Part shown: one piece after another, positions 33,632 through 42,721 of the stretch
How the letters are laid out: every line of letters starts with the position of its first letter
Numbering within the stretch: the stretch's first letter is position 1
Notes under the pieces: generated by a model
The model's database searches: none
Told to the model about the DNA's origin: nothing
The model's input: the letters and a program-made list of their open reading frames with translations, nothing else
Position numbers and translations under genes: made by a program
NCBI RefSeq assembly: GCF_004146235.1
Contig: NZ_SELO01000031.1
Span: 1 to 46,227 of the forward strand
DNA from: Tropicimonas sp. IMCC6043
GTDB taxonomy: Bacteria; Pseudomonadota; Alphaproteobacteria; Rhodobacterales; Rhodobacteraceae
Reading direction: 5' to 3'
Length of the DNA stretch: 46,227 nucleotides

Positions 33632-33922
33632 TCACACCGGCATCCGCATGATTTCCTGGTAAGCTTCGACCACCTTGTCGCGCAGGGTCGCTGCCGTCTC
33701 GACGGCGAGCTCGGTTTGGGTGAGGGCCATGACCAGTGCGTGAGGGTCGGCTTTGCCGACCATCGCCGCTCTTGCGGTCGCCTCGGTCTGGCCCAGTGAC
33801 GCTGCGACATTTGCCGCCGCGGCCTGGAAACTCTCCCCGGGTTTCCCGGCGAGCAGCGAGGGGTCGAGTGCCGGCTTCGCCGCCTGGTAGCCGCGCGCGG
33901 CCTGTGTCGCCCGGATCTCCAT
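33632..33922 (-). CDS. fliE: Flagellar hook-basal body protein FliE
   Basis: A 96-residue protein of normal FliE length. The C-terminal half (DPHALVMALTQTELAVETAATLRDKVVEAYQEIMRMPV) matches the conserved FliE tail, including the final IMRM.V. It links the MS-ring/export gate to the rod. Located between flgC and fliQ, the standard alphaproteobacterial order. Confidence 0.95.
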   Translation of the reverse strand: MEIRATQAARGYQAAKPALDPSLLAGKPGESFQAAAANVAASLGQTEATARAAMVGKADPHALVMALTQTELAVETAATLRDKVVEAYQEIMRMPV

Positions 33923-33934
33923 TCTGGACTCCCG

Positions 33935-34327
33935 CTATTTCCGGAGAAGGTCGAACAGGCTCGAGGTCATTTTCCTCGCCTGGTCGAACATCCTGAGATT
34001 TGCTTCATAGGTTCTCTGCGCCTGGCGGGCGTCCGCGATCTCCACCACCAGGTCCACGTTCGATCCGTCGTAATGCCCGCTCTCGTCGGCCATCGGATGT
34101 GCCGGATCGAAAATCCGCTCCAGTTCGCTCCGGTCGAGACGCACATTGCCGGTCCTGACCAGGTCAAGCCCGCCTGCCCGGTCTTGGACATCCTCGAAGG
34201 AGACGATCTTGCGTCGGTACCCCGGCGTGTCCGTGTTTGAGATGTTCTCGGAGATGTGCCTCAGCCGCGTCGACTGGGCCTTCATTCCGCTTGCCGAGAG
34301 CGCGAGGGTGTTCAACAGGTCACTCAA
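33935..34327 (-). CDS. flgC: Flagellar proximal rod protein FlgC
   Basis: A 130-residue rod protein. LNTLALSASGMKAQSTRLRHISENISNTDTPGYRRK at the N-terminus and NVDLVVEIADARQAQRTYEANLRMFDQARKM at the C-terminus are diagnostic FlgC/rod signatures. It assembles with FlgB and FlgF into the proximal rod. It starts 12 bases after the flgB stop and is followed after 12 bases by fliE. Confidence 0.96.
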   Translation of the reverse strand: MSDLLNTLALSASGMKAQSTRLRHISENISNTDTPGYRRKIVSFEDVQDRAGGLDLVRTGNVRLDRSELERIFDPAHPMADESGHYDGSNVDLVVEIADARQAQRTYEANLRMFDQARKMTSSLFDLLRK

Positions 34328-34339
34328 GCCGCGCGCCTC

Positions 34340-34723
34340 CTACCTGCGTCCGAGGCTGGCACGAAGAACGCCGAGCCCGCTGCGATAGATCGCGAGCGCC
34401 ATGTCGTGCTTCTGCTGGATCTCGGCCGATTCGAGGATCTGGTCCTCGAGCGAGACAGTATTCCCGTTGGGCGCGACCGGTCCGCCATCGACGACGAACG
34501 GCTTCCCCCGCCCCCCGGTCTCGGTGTGGTTGACATGGCCCGACCGGGTCGCGCGCATCCCTGTACCGGCGCTGCGATAGATCTCGCTGAAATCGGGAAT
34601 GTCTTGCTGCCGGTATCCCGGCGTGTCGGCATGGGCGATGTTCCGCGCCACGACCGACTGACGAGCGGCGGAATGCTCGGCCAACTGCCGCGCCATCTGC
34701 AAGATGCCAATTCTGTCCAACAT
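34340..34723 (-). CDS. flgB: Flagellar proximal rod protein FlgB
   Basis: A 127-residue rod protein and first gene of the minus-strand rod/ring operon. ARQSVVARNIAHADTPGYRQQDIPDF is the conserved rod N-terminal motif and LESAEIQQKHDMALAIYRSGLGVLRASLGR the FlgB C-terminus. The 82-base gap to the divergent fliI should hold both promoters; a small CGTTT-AG-AAACG symmetry occurs there (34768-34779), but no convincing known operator. Confidence 0.95.
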   Translation of the reverse strand: MLDRIGILQMARQLAEHSAARQSVVARNIAHADTPGYRQQDIPDFSEIYRSAGTGMRATRSGHVNHTETGGRGKPFVVDGGPVAPNGNTVSLEDQILESAEIQQKHDMALAIYRSGLGVLRASLGRR

Positions 34724-34805
34724 CGGGGGCTTCTCCCTCGGGCTTCAATCAAGGCTTAACTGCGAATCGTTTAGAAACGGTTTGCGACCAAAAGGGGAAC
34801 GCAAG

Positions 34806-36140
34806 ATGAACGGCAGAAGCCTCGAGACGCTGGCCTGCGAAGTCCGAACGATGACGCCGCTGCGTCCGGTCGGCCGGGTCATCGCTGCCGGGCATGGCCT
34901 GATGACGATAGGCGGGCTGCACCGCGAGGCGGCCCTGGGCGATCATGTGCGAATCGAGACCCGGAACGGCGCGCTCCGCGGCGAGGTGGTGAATATCGCC
35001 GAAGACGGCGTGGCCGTGTTGCCGGACGGCTCCGGTGAGGGGATCCGGATCGGCGACCCCGTGGTTTTGAAAGGGGCGCCGGTCATCGCTCCATCGGACC
35101 ACTGGATCGGCCGGATCGTTGATCCATACGGCCAGTCGCTCGACGGTCGCAGTCTCGGTCGGGGCCTGACGGAGCGTCCGCTGCGCGCGCGACCTCCGGT
35201 GGCCACGCAGCGGCGGCCGCTCGGACGGCGGTTGGCGACAGGATTGGCGGTGTTCGACACGCTGTTGCCGCTGGTCCGGGGACAGCGGATCGGCATCTTT
35301 TCCGGCTCGGGCGTCGGCAAGTCGACGCTGCTTGGCAGGCTGACCCGCGGCGTCGATTGCGATGTAGCGGTCGTCGCTCTGGTCGGCGAACGCGGCCGCG
35401 AAGTGCGGGAATTCGTGGACTCGAATCTCGGGGTCGAGGGCATGCGGAAGTCGGTCGTCGTGGCGGCGACGTCGGACCAGCCGCCGCTGGCGCGCAGGCG
35501 CGCCATGTGGACGGCGATGACGATCGCGGAGCATTTCCGGGACCAGGGCCGGCATGTCCTTTTCCTGGCCGATTCAGTGACCCGATATGCGGAGGCGCAT
35601 CGAGAGATCGCCCTGGCGGCAGGCGAATCCTCGTCGCTTCGGGGCTTTCCGCCTTCGACGGCACATCAGATCATGTCGCTCGCCGAACGGGCCGGACCTG
35701 GCCATGTGTCGACCGGAGGCGACATCACGGCCGTCTTCACCGTGCTCGTGGCCGGCTCTGACATGGATGAGCCGGTCGCCGACATCCTGCGCGGCGTGCT
35801 TGACGGCCACGTTGTCCTCGACCGCCAGATCGCCGAGCGCGGGCGGTTTCCCGCCGTGGATCTGTTGCGATCGGTATCGCGGAGCCTTCCGGGGGCTGCC
35901 ACGGCGGAGCAGAACCGCCTGATCGGTCTCGCCCGCCGGCGGCTCGGCGCGTATGATCGGGCGGAAGTCATGATACAGGCAGGGCTCTATGCCGCCGGAA
36001 GTGATCCGGAGGTCGATGCCGCCATTCAGGTCTATCCGGTGCTCGACGCCTTCCTTGCCGAGGCGTCGCCGGACGGGCCGGACGCCGCTTTCGGTCGCCT
36101 GTCCGAGATCCTTGGCCGGCGCGCGCTGAAGCTCAGCTGA
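34806..36140 (+). CDS. fliI: Flagellum-specific ATPase FliI
   Basis: A 444-residue F1-beta-like ATPase. Walker A GIFSGSGVGKSTLL, Walker B HVLFLADSVTRYAEAHREIALAAGE with the catalytic Glu motif LVGERGREV upstream, and the LRGFPPSTAHQIMSLAERAG segment are typical of FliI/SctN. It energises substrate delivery to the flagellar export gate. ATG 34806 follows GGGGAACGCAAG and fits the family start; an earlier in-frame ATG overlaps flgB and is rejected. It is the only plus-strand flagellar gene here, flanked by two minus-strand operons, and no fliH or classical fliJ is fused or adjacent. Confidence 0.95.
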   Translation: MNGRSLETLACEVRTMTPLRPVGRVIAAGHGLMTIGGLHREAALGDHVRIETRNGALRGEVVNIAEDGVAVLPDGSGEGIRIGDPVVLKGAPVIAPSDHWIGRIVDPYGQSLDGRSLGRGLTERPLRARPPVATQRRPLGRRLATGLAVFDTLLPLVRGQRIGIFSGSGVGKSTLLGRLTRGVDCDVAVVALVGERGREVREFVDSNLGVEGMRKSVVVAATSDQPPLARRRAMWTAMTIAEHFRDQGRHVLFLADSVTRYAEAHREIALAAGESSSLRGFPPSTAHQIMSLAERAGPGHVSTGGDITAVFTVLVAGSDMDEPVADILRGVLDGHVVLDRQIAERGRFPAVDLLRSVSRSLPGAATAEQNRLIGLARRRLGAYDRAEVMIQAGLYAAGSDPEVDAAIQVYPVLDAFLAEASPDGPDAAFGRLSEILGRRALKLS

Positions 36141-36176
36141 TGGGACGGTGGTGGTGCGTGTCGCGCGGGGTTCCGG

Positions 36177-36548
36177 TCAGGGCCGTCCCGGGCGACCAAG
36201 CTGCTGCACCAACTTGCCGAGCGCATGGTCTCTGGCGAACGCCTTCCGCGCGACCTGCTGCTCGCGGGCCATCTCGGCGCGAATGCGGGCGAGACGGAGA
36301 TTGAGACGGGCGCGCTCGGCATCCGACCATCGCAACCATTTCGCGGTCGTGGCGATCTGGGCCACATCCGCCGTCGGATCGCCCGAGATCAGCTCCAGAC
36401 ACTGCGCCCTGTCGCGTCCAAGATCGGCCAACCGCGCCGCGACTTCGCGTTCCTCGTCGGCTTTCCTGCGCAATGCTTGGCTCGCGGCGAGCCAGCCCGC
36501 CTCGGTGACCTTCTTGAGCCTTGCAAGATCCTTTGCCCGATGTGTCAT
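36177..36548 (-). CDS. Small coiled-coil protein in the flagellar cluster, possible FliJ-like
   Basis: A 123-residue highly charged, almost entirely helical protein starting MTHRAKDLARLKKVTEAGWLAASQALRRKADEEREVAARL. The heptad-rich, Arg/Glu/Ala composition suggests a coiled coil. No sequence motif identifies it, but size, composition and position (end of the flhA-fliR-flhB unit and next to fliI) fit a FliJ-type export chaperone stalk. The ATG at 36548 lies seven bases after the flhB stop. Function is inferred from context only. Confidence 0.65.
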   Translation of the reverse strand: MTHRAKDLARLKKVTEAGWLAASQALRRKADEEREVAARLADLGRDRAQCLELISGDPTADVAQIATTAKWLRWSDAERARLNLRLARIRAEMAREQQVARKAFARDHALGKLVQQLGRPGRP

Positions 36549-36555
36549 GCCATCC

Positions 36556-37641
36556 TCAGTCCAACATGCGCTTGCGCGCCTCCGCGCGCATGCGGTCGGC
36601 GAACCGGATCGCCGCGGCGACGGGGCGATAGTGGTCTGCGTGGATCTCCTGTCCGATTTCGGTCGCGGCATGGATCGCCCGCGCTGTCGGAGGGTCGCGA
36701 TGGATCGGCACGCCGGCCGCGATCGCTGCCTCGCGGATCCTCGCGGCCACCTCGTCCACGCCCTTGGCGACGCAGATCGGCGGGCCCGCGAAAGTGGTGT
36801 CCCATTTCAGGGCGACGGCATAATGCTCGGGGTTCACGATGACCACATTGGCGTCGGCCACGTCGACCAGCATCGTGTTTAGCGCGATCTGCTGGGCGCG
36901 CTGGCGCCGCGCCATTTTCATGTGCGGATCGCCCTCGGACTCCTTCATTTCGTCCTTCATCTCCTTCTGGGACATCCGGTTGCGCCGCAAGTGCTCGGAA
37001 TGCTGAAAGATCAGGTCGATTGCGCCGAAGCTCGCGAAGACCAGCACGACGATGGTCAGGAAGTCGATCGCGAGCGCGCCCATCAACTGCGCCACACCGC
37101 CGGGGGTGGCACGCATCGCCGCGGCGATGCGGTCCATGCGCGAGGACAGAAACAGCGCGAGAACGCCGGAGACGATCAGCAGTTTCATCAGGCTCTTGAG
37201 GAACTCGAAAAGGCCCGAGCGGCCAAACTTGTTCTTCGCATTGGAGAGCGGCGAGATCCGGGAGATCTTGGGCGCGAGCTTGCTCGGGGCAAAGACGAGG
37301 CTGCGCTGGGCCAGCAAGCTGGCGATGACCACGAGTCCCGGTGGAAACAGAAGCGGCAACAGACCTCGACCAAGCTCGCGACCGAGAGACAGCGCGTCCA
37401 GCGGCAACCCGAGATGGGCGCGGGTCGCCGAAGCGTGGCCGATCCGGGAGAGGATCGAGATGCCGAGATCGCCAAAATGCATCGTGACCCAAGGGCCCGC
37501 GACAATGAAAGCGATAAGGATCGTTGCATAGGAAATCGCGCTGCTCAGGTCCTGTGACCGCGGCACGTCGCCCTTTCTGCGCGCGTCGTCGAGTTTCTTC
37601 CGACTCGGTTCGTGTTGCTTGTCGTCGTCGTCTTCGGCCAT
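36556..37641 (-). CDS. flhB: Flagellar export switch protein FlhB, with NPEH cleavage motif
   Basis: A 361-residue protein with an N-terminal acidic/basic tail (EDDDDKQHEPSRKKLDDARRKGDVPRSQDL), four membrane helices (about 36-215) and a cytoplasmic domain containing NPEHYAVALKW at residues 270-280. FlhB proteins normally carry NPTH and cleave themselves between Asn and Pro to switch export specificity; here the third residue is Glu. The downstream block GPPICVAKGVDEVAARIREAA is typical. Its ATG overlaps the fliR stop. Confidence 0.95.
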   Translation of the reverse strand: MAEDDDDKQHEPSRKKLDDARRKGDVPRSQDLSSAISYATILIAFIVAGPWVTMHFGDLGISILSRIGHASATRAHLGLPLDALSLGRELGRGLLPLLFPPGLVVIASLLAQRSLVFAPSKLAPKISRISPLSNAKNKFGRSGLFEFLKSLMKLLIVSGVLALFLSSRMDRIAAAMRATPGGVAQLMGALAIDFLTIVVLVFASFGAIDLIFQHSEHLRRNRMSQKEMKDEMKESEGDPHMKMARRQRAQQIALNTMLVDVADANVVIVNPEHYAVALKWDTTFAGPPICVAKGVDEVAARIREAAIAAGVPIHRDPPTARAIHAATEIGQEIHADHYRPVAAAIRFADRMRAEARKRMLD

Positions 37642-38411
37642 CAGCGCATCCCGAACGGATCGGCGAGCACGGCCAGAAAAGCGTCGCGCCAGACCTGCAG
37701 CAGGAAGGGCGCAAGCAGGGCCAGCATGACCATGCCGGCGCCGGTGATCGCGGGCGCTCCGACCAGCACGACCATCAGCTGCGGCATGGCGCGATTGATT
37801 GCGCCGAGGGCGAGATTGTAGATGAACGCCGCGAGCACAAAGGGGGCGGCGAGGCAGAAGGCGAGGCGGAAACAGAAGGAGACATGCGCCATGCCGAACT
37901 CGGCAAGTTGCGACGAGTCGACCAGGCTGCCGACCGGGAACAGGCGGTAGCTGTCGATCATGGCGGCGGCGGAGCGCAGGTGAAGATTCGCCATGACGGC
38001 AAGCGCCAGGCCGCCGAAGACGAGCAGATGGCCGATGGCGGGCATCGGTTCGGTTGCGGACCCTCCAAAGAGCTGTGCGAGAGAGGTCGACTGTGCGGCC
38101 ATCGAGGCGGCGATCTGCAGGGCCACCGTCATCAGGCGGAGCGACACGCCGAGCAGTATGCCGATCAGGATCTCGGTTCCGATGAGCGCCGCCAGACCGA
38201 CTCCGTTCGCCGGCAGGGAGGCACTAGGCGCGGCCGGCAGGACGATCGCGGTGAAGGCGAAGGCTGTGGCGAGCTTCACCCGGAGCGGCACCAGCCGTTC
38301 CCCGAAAGCCGGCAGGAAAGCGACCGCGCCGCCGACACGAAGGAAAACCACGAAGGCGTTGAAGAGCGCCAGTTGGCTCGCCGCCAGCAGCTCCGGTGGC
38401 AGGGCGATCAT
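37641..38411 (-). CDS. fliR: Flagellar export apparatus protein FliR
   Basis: A 256-residue membrane protein with about six to seven hydrophobic segments. The N-terminal LFNAFVVFLRVGGAVAFLPAFGERLVPLRVKLATAFAFT and the central TEILIGILLGVSLRLMTVALQIAASMAAQSTSLAQLFGG are the conserved FliR/SctT pattern. One copy joins FliP and FliQ in the export gate. ATG 38411 overlaps the flhA stop (ATGA), which decides the start; longer upstream extensions are shadows of flhA. Its stop overlaps flhB. Confidence 0.95.
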   Translation of the reverse strand: MIALPPELLAASQLALFNAFVVFLRVGGAVAFLPAFGERLVPLRVKLATAFAFTAIVLPAAPSASLPANGVGLAALIGTEILIGILLGVSLRLMTVALQIAASMAAQSTSLAQLFGGSATEPMPAIGHLLVFGGLALAVMANLHLRSAAAMIDSYRLFPVGSLVDSSQLAEFGMAHVSFCFRLAFCLAAPFVLAAFIYNLALGAINRAMPQLMVVLVGAPAITGAGMVMLALLAPFLLQVWRDAFLAVLADPFGMR

Positions 38412-40501
38412 GCCGGCACCATTCCGACCATCGAGGGCCGGGCGTCCATGCCGATCTCCTCGAAGGAGAGCACGGTCGAACTCACACCCTTGGCTGTCAA
38501 CACGCTGTTGAGGAAACGCCGTCGGCGGGAGGAAGTGACGAGGGCCGGGTAAATGCCGTTCTCGGCGGCACGGGCGAGCTTTTCGGAGACGCCGGAGGCG
38601 AGGCGGCTGAAATCCTCCGGCGGCAGCGCGACCTCGTTCGTGCCGCCCGGGCCGTCGATCTGGTAGGATGCGAACCGGTCCTCCCATTCCGGTGCGAGCT
38701 GCAAGAGGGGCAGCGTTCCGTCCTCGCGCCGCAGACCGGAGACGATCTGGAAGCCGAGGCGCTGGCGGACATACTCGCAGATCGCCTCGGGCGAGTTGAA
38801 ACTGCCGCGGGCCTCGGCGATCGATTCGAGAATGAGCGGCATGTTTCGGATCGAGACTTGTTCCTCGAGCAACAGCCGCAGCACTGCCAGCAGCAGGTCC
38901 ACCGGGACACGGTCGGGGACGAGTTCGTCGATCAGCTTTCGGTTCGCGTCGGCGCGGGCGGCGTCGGAGAGATTGGTCATCTCTCGGAGAAGGCGTCGCA
39001 GCGCCTTGAGAGTCATCAGCCGCGGGAAGTTCCGCTTGATGATCTCGAGCAGGTGGGTGGCGAGCACCTCCGTGGGCGTTACGATCGTCATGCCGTCGAG
39101 CGCTACCTCCTCGCGCCTGTCGAGGGGGATCCAGCGCGCGGGCGCGCCGTAGACCGGCTCGGCGACATTTTCGCCGGCCGGAGCAGGGTCCGACGGGTCG
39201 GACAGCAGGGCCAGGACACAGTCCGGGCGCAGACGGTCGCGGGCCTGTTCGACCCCCTGGATGCGCAGCAGATAGGATCCGGGCGGCAGCGCGGCATTGT
39301 CGGTCAGGCGAATTTCCGGGAGGATCAGCCCGAATTGCGAGGCGACATGGGTGCGCATGTTGGCGATCCGCGCGTCCAGTCCAGTGCCGGGGTCCAGCAC
39401 CAGCGACACGAGGTCAGGCGCGAATTCGAGGTGGATATCGTCGAGGTCGAGCAAGTCGCCGATGGGCCTGTCGGCAAGGGCCTGCTTCCCGGCTGCCTCG
39501 GTCGGTGTTGCTGCTGCGGCAACGGCCTCGCGCTCCCGCCGGAGACGAGAGAGGCCGGCAAAAAGCAGAACCGCCGAGCCGATGACGAAGGGCAGGAAGG
39601 GGAAGCCGGGCACCAGGGCGAAGAGAAACATGAGCGCGCTGACCGTCATCAATGCAGACGGGTGGCCGCCGAGCTGGGCGAAGACCGCGAGATCGGTCGC
39701 GCCTTTGTCACCTCCCCGGGCGAGCAGCAGCGCGGAGGCCACCGAGATGATGACCGCGGGGATCTGCGAGACGAGCCCGTCGCCCACAGTCAGGATCGCA
39801 TAGGTCTCGAGCGCCTGTGCGAGAGGCATGCCGTGGATCGCGAGGCCCATCACCAGACCCATGACAAGGTTCAGGAGCGTGATCAGCAGGCCGGCGATGG
39901 CATCGCCCTTGACGAATTTCGAGGCGCCGTCGAGCGAGCCGAAGAAGGTCGTCTCGGCCTGTTCGCGTTCGCGCCGGGCGCGGGCTTCCTCGTGATTGAT
40001 CGCGCCGGAGGCGACGTCACTGTCGATCGCAAGCTGCTTGCCCGGCATCCCGTCCAGCGCGAAGCGGGCGCCGACCTCGGCCATCCGCGTCGCACCCTTG
40101 GTGATGACGATGAAATTGACGATCAGCAGCACGCAGAAGACGACAAGCCCGAGGAAGACGCTACCGCTCATAACGAACATCGCGAAGCCCTGGATCACGT
40201 CGCCAGCCGCCGCGGCCCCGGTATGTCCCTGGCCGATGATCAGCTTCGTCGAAGAGACGTTGAGCGAGAGCCGGAGCATCAGCGAGGCCAGGAGGATCGT
40301 CGGGAAGGCCGAGAAATCCAGTGGCCGCTCGATGAAGAGGGTGACGGTAAAGATCAGGATAGCCAGTGCGAAGGACGTTGCCAGGCCGATGTCGAGCACC
40401 CATGCCGGCATCGGCAGAACCATCATGACGATCACCGCCATCAGCGCCAGCGCCAGCAGAACGGTCGGGTTGAAGACGTTGCGGAACGAGAGCTGATCCA
40501 T
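38408..40501 (-). CDS. flhA: Flagellar export gate protein FlhA
   Basis: A 697-residue protein of the usual FlhA length. Eight membrane helices lie in about residues 14-310, with LDIGLATSFALAILIFTVTLFIERPLDFSAFPTILLASLMLRLSLNVSSTKLII and the FHIPEP-type cytoplasmic loop FALDGMPGKQLAIDSDVASGAI. The soluble C-terminal domain (about 340-697) includes REMTNLSDAARADANRKLIDELVP. It forms the nonameric export-gate ring. First gene of the flhA-fliR-flhB unit. ATG at 40501 is preceded by a GTG one codon upstream. Confidence 0.96.
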   Translation of the reverse strand: MDQLSFRNVFNPTVLLALALMAVIVMMVLPMPAWVLDIGLATSFALAILIFTVTLFIERPLDFSAFPTILLASLMLRLSLNVSSTKLIIGQGHTGAAAAGDVIQGFAMFVMSGSVFLGLVVFCVLLIVNFIVITKGATRMAEVGARFALDGMPGKQLAIDSDVASGAINHEEARARREREQAETTFFGSLDGASKFVKGDAIAGLLITLLNLVMGLVMGLAIHGMPLAQALETYAILTVGDGLVSQIPAVIISVASALLLARGGDKGATDLAVFAQLGGHPSALMTVSALMFLFALVPGFPFLPFVIGSAVLLFAGLSRLRREREAVAAAATPTEAAGKQALADRPIGDLLDLDDIHLEFAPDLVSLVLDPGTGLDARIANMRTHVASQFGLILPEIRLTDNAALPPGSYLLRIQGVEQARDRLRPDCVLALLSDPSDPAPAGENVAEPVYGAPARWIPLDRREEVALDGMTIVTPTEVLATHLLEIIKRNFPRLMTLKALRRLLREMTNLSDAARADANRKLIDELVPDRVPVDLLLAVLRLLLEEQVSIRNMPLILESIAEARGSFNSPEAICEYVRQRLGFQIVSGLRREDGTLPLLQLAPEWEDRFASYQIDGPGGTNEVALPPEDFSRLASGVSEKLARAAENGIYPALVTSSRRRRFLNSVLTAKGVSSTVLSFEEIGMDARPSMVGMVPA

Positions 40502-40849
40502 CACCCGCCGTCCCGCCAGTCAGCATGTACGGGGCCGCCCGGGACGCTGGCGACCCGGACGTGTGCCGCCGGAAGCACAACCAAACCGGAACGAAATTGC
40601 GTGGTCTCGAGACACCGCTGGTCACACGATTCCAACATCGGGGAGCGCCTTTCTGGTTCATCCCGCTTCTGGCTACAGGCTCAGCCTTTACGAGCAGTTA
40701 CCGGGTGTGCGAATCCACGCGCCTGAAGCCAGACCAGGGTGCCGCCTGGGGCGGTGGCAACCGCCCGGGTACCTGATACATTCCGCCGGGGGGGACCCGA
40801 CGCGCTCTGTCTCCGGGAGGGCGACCCGCAGCCCGATGAAAGGCATGTC
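40502..40849. other. Intergenic region between flhA and the lasso cluster
   Basis: About 350 bases between the divergent flhA and lasso-cyclase genes. Open frames extending into it are not gene-like. It holds a 10-bp perfect palindrome GTCTCGAGAC (40604-40613) and a hairpin GGGCGGT/ACCGCCC (40749-40755 with 40760-40766). Both the flhA promoter and the promoter of the lasso cluster are expected here, but I see no convincing -35/-10 pair. Confidence 0.5.
40749..40766 (+). repeat. Short hairpin upstream of the lasso cyclase
   Basis: GGGCGGT and ACCGCCC are perfect inverted copies around a GGCA tetraloop, about 85 bases upstream of the cyclase start. No T tract follows. Possibly a leader structure. 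Confidence 0.3.
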
Positions 40850-42715
40850 TTGGAAGGTCTGGCCGGAATAGTCAGATTCGATGCGCGACCGCCGGAAGGC
40901 GGCGCGTTGGACGCAATGATCGCGGCGATGCCGCATCGTGCGGCCGGCGGGTGCCGCCGCTGGCGGTCGGGACCGGCCCTGTTGGCCTGGTGTCACGCAC
41001 ATCCGGTTCCGGCGGCGGCCGAAGGAGTGCAGCCGCTCGAAACCCCGGACTCCGCGTTGCTGATGCATGGGCGCGTCGACAACCGCGAGGCGCTGGAAGC
41101 AGCGCTCGGCGAGGGGGCGGGTGCGGCGAGCGACACGGCGCTTGTCCGGGCTGCCTGGCAACGCTGGGGCGAAGAGAGCCTGGCGCGGATCGACGGCGAA
41201 TTCGCGCTTGCGGTCTGGGACGGTCGCGCCCGCCGCCTTCTTCTCGCGCGCGACCGGATCGGCGCGAAGCCGCTTTATTACCATGTCGGCGATGGCTGCA
41301 TCGCCTTCGCCTCCGACATTGCAGCCCTGCACGCGCTGCCCTGGGTGCCGCAGGAGATCGACGAGGAATCGATCGCCGAGTATCTGCGTCTTATCTGGCC
41401 GGCGAGCGACGGGACGCTCTGGGCGGGTGTCCGGCGGGTGCGGCCGGCGCATCGGATGGTCGTTGCACAGGGAGAGACGTCCAGCACGCGATACTGGACC
41501 CCGCTTGACGCGCCCGAGATCCGATACCGGGACCGGCGCTCCTATGTCGACCACTATCGCGCGCTGCTCTTTGACGCTGTTCGACGGATGTCGCGCAGCG
41601 ATCATCCGCTGGTCTTCGAGGTTTCGGGTGGGCTCGATTCCTCGGCGCTTTTCGCGGTTGCCGACCAATTGGCGGCCGAGGGCCGCTTGCTGGCGCCCGA
41701 GATCCACGGCGTCTGTGCGCGGTTCGAGCCCGGCACCAAGGCTTATGAATGGGACTATGTCGAGGCGGTTGCGGAGCATGTGGGCCGCCCTATTCGGCCA
41801 CTGCCCTGGGCCACCTGGTCCCTCGAGCAATGCGAAGCATATGCGCAGCGTCACCGCCTGCCGCCGCCCTATCCGAACGGGATCTTCCAGCATGGCACCT
41901 TCGACTTCGCCCGCTCTGTCGGCGCTCGGGCCTGCGTGAGCGGCGTCGGCGGCGACGAATGGCTGAGCGGCTCGCGTGGCTATTACGCCCAGGCCATTTC
42001 CCGGGCCGACCTGCCGGCGCTGTTGCGTTACCTCCGGCTGGAAACTGCCCGGGACGGTTTCGGGGAGGCGCTGAAGGGCCTCTTCTGGAACGGGATCCGA
42101 CCGTTCTTTCCGCAGGGACTCCGCAACATACCCCGACGCCTCACCGGGCGTCCGCTCCACCTCTCGGCCCGCCAGCGTTACCTGTCGGAGGCGATCATCC
42201 GGCGCGCGCGGGTGCCGGACGAGGCGCAACCAGACCCTCGGCTCCGGCGCGCGCCGCTGCTTGCCGAAAAGATGGACTGCCTGGAGCGGTCCATGCTCGG
42301 TGTCGGCGGCGATAACTGGGAACTCTATCCGGCGACCGAGGGGCTCGAACTCCGTATCCCGTTCTTCGCCCGAGAGATCGTGGAGTTCTCGTTCGCTGCG
42401 GACCCGGCTCTGTTTGCCTGTGGCCGAGGCGACAAGCTACTGCATCGCGAGGCCATGAAAGGGCTGTTGCCTGACAAACTCCTCGAACGTCAGAGCAAGG
42501 CGGTCTTCGACCTGACCTTCGGCTCTTACCTACCCGAAATCGAGCACCGGTCCGAATGGGTCGAGACCTGCTCGAGAATGGGCTGGCTGACCCATGCCAA
42601 TGTCGCGGCACTCAAGACAGATGCTGCGGATCTGGACACCGTATCGCTGGCGCCGTGGATCATCTGGAACGCGTATTTCTGTGCATCGCTTCAGGACGGC
42701 GGTCAGTATGGGTGA
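40850..42715 (+). CDS. Lasso peptide cyclase (asparagine synthetase B-like, C protein)
   Basis: About 621 residues. The N-terminal class II amidotransferase-like domain begins GLAGIVRFD, without the catalytic Cys2 of true asparagine synthetase, as in lasso cyclases, and holds DGEFALAVWDGRARRLLLARDRIGAKPLYYH. The synthetase domain has the ATP PP-loop FEVSGGLDSSALFAVAD and GVGGDEWLSGSRGYY. The enzyme adenylates the ring Asp/Glu of the core and forms the macrolactam with Gly1. The start is set at TTG 40850 because AAGG lies six bases upstream and homology begins exactly there; a GTG at 40739 would add 37 residues lacking similarity. It is the first gene of the plus-strand cluster. Confidence 0.88.
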   Translation: MEGLAGIVRFDARPPEGGALDAMIAAMPHRAAGGCRRWRSGPALLAWCHAHPVPAAAEGVQPLETPDSALLMHGRVDNREALEAALGEGAGAASDTALVRAAWQRWGEESLARIDGEFALAVWDGRARRLLLARDRIGAKPLYYHVGDGCIAFASDIAALHALPWVPQEIDEESIAEYLRLIWPASDGTLWAGVRRVRPAHRMVVAQGETSSTRYWTPLDAPEIRYRDRRSYVDHYRALLFDAVRRMSRSDHPLVFEVSGGLDSSALFAVADQLAAEGRLLAPEIHGVCARFEPGTKAYEWDYVEAVAEHVGRPIRPLPWATWSLEQCEAYAQRHRLPPPYPNGIFQHGTFDFARSVGARACVSGVGGDEWLSGSRGYYAQAISRADLPALLRYLRLETARDGFGEALKGLFWNGIRPFFPQGLRNIPRRLTGRPLHLSARQRYLSEAIIRRARVPDEAQPDPRLRRAPLLAEKMDCLERSMLGVGGDNWELYPATEGLELRIPFFAREIVEFSFAADPALFACGRGDKLLHREAMKGLLPDKLLERQSKAVFDLTFGSYLPEIEHRSEWVETCSRMGWLTHANVAALKTDAADLDTVSLAPWIIWNAYFCASLQDGGQYG

Positions 42716-42721
42716 GACAGG

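Noticed and set aside
34768..34779. CGTTT-AG-AAACG symmetry between flgB and fliI as a flagellar operator, and a CtrA box there
   Set aside because: Arms are only five bases and no TTAA-N7-TTAA spacing fits.
40604..40613. GTCTCGAGAC palindrome between flhA and the cyclase as a regulator site
   Set aside because: Symmetry is short and of GC-rich character, with no match to a known operator; not strong enough to list as its own site.
38396..40726. A 776-codon plus-strand open frame opposite flhA
   Set aside because: Pure antisense of flhA, with extreme Asp/Glu/Arg/Gly content and no domain pattern.
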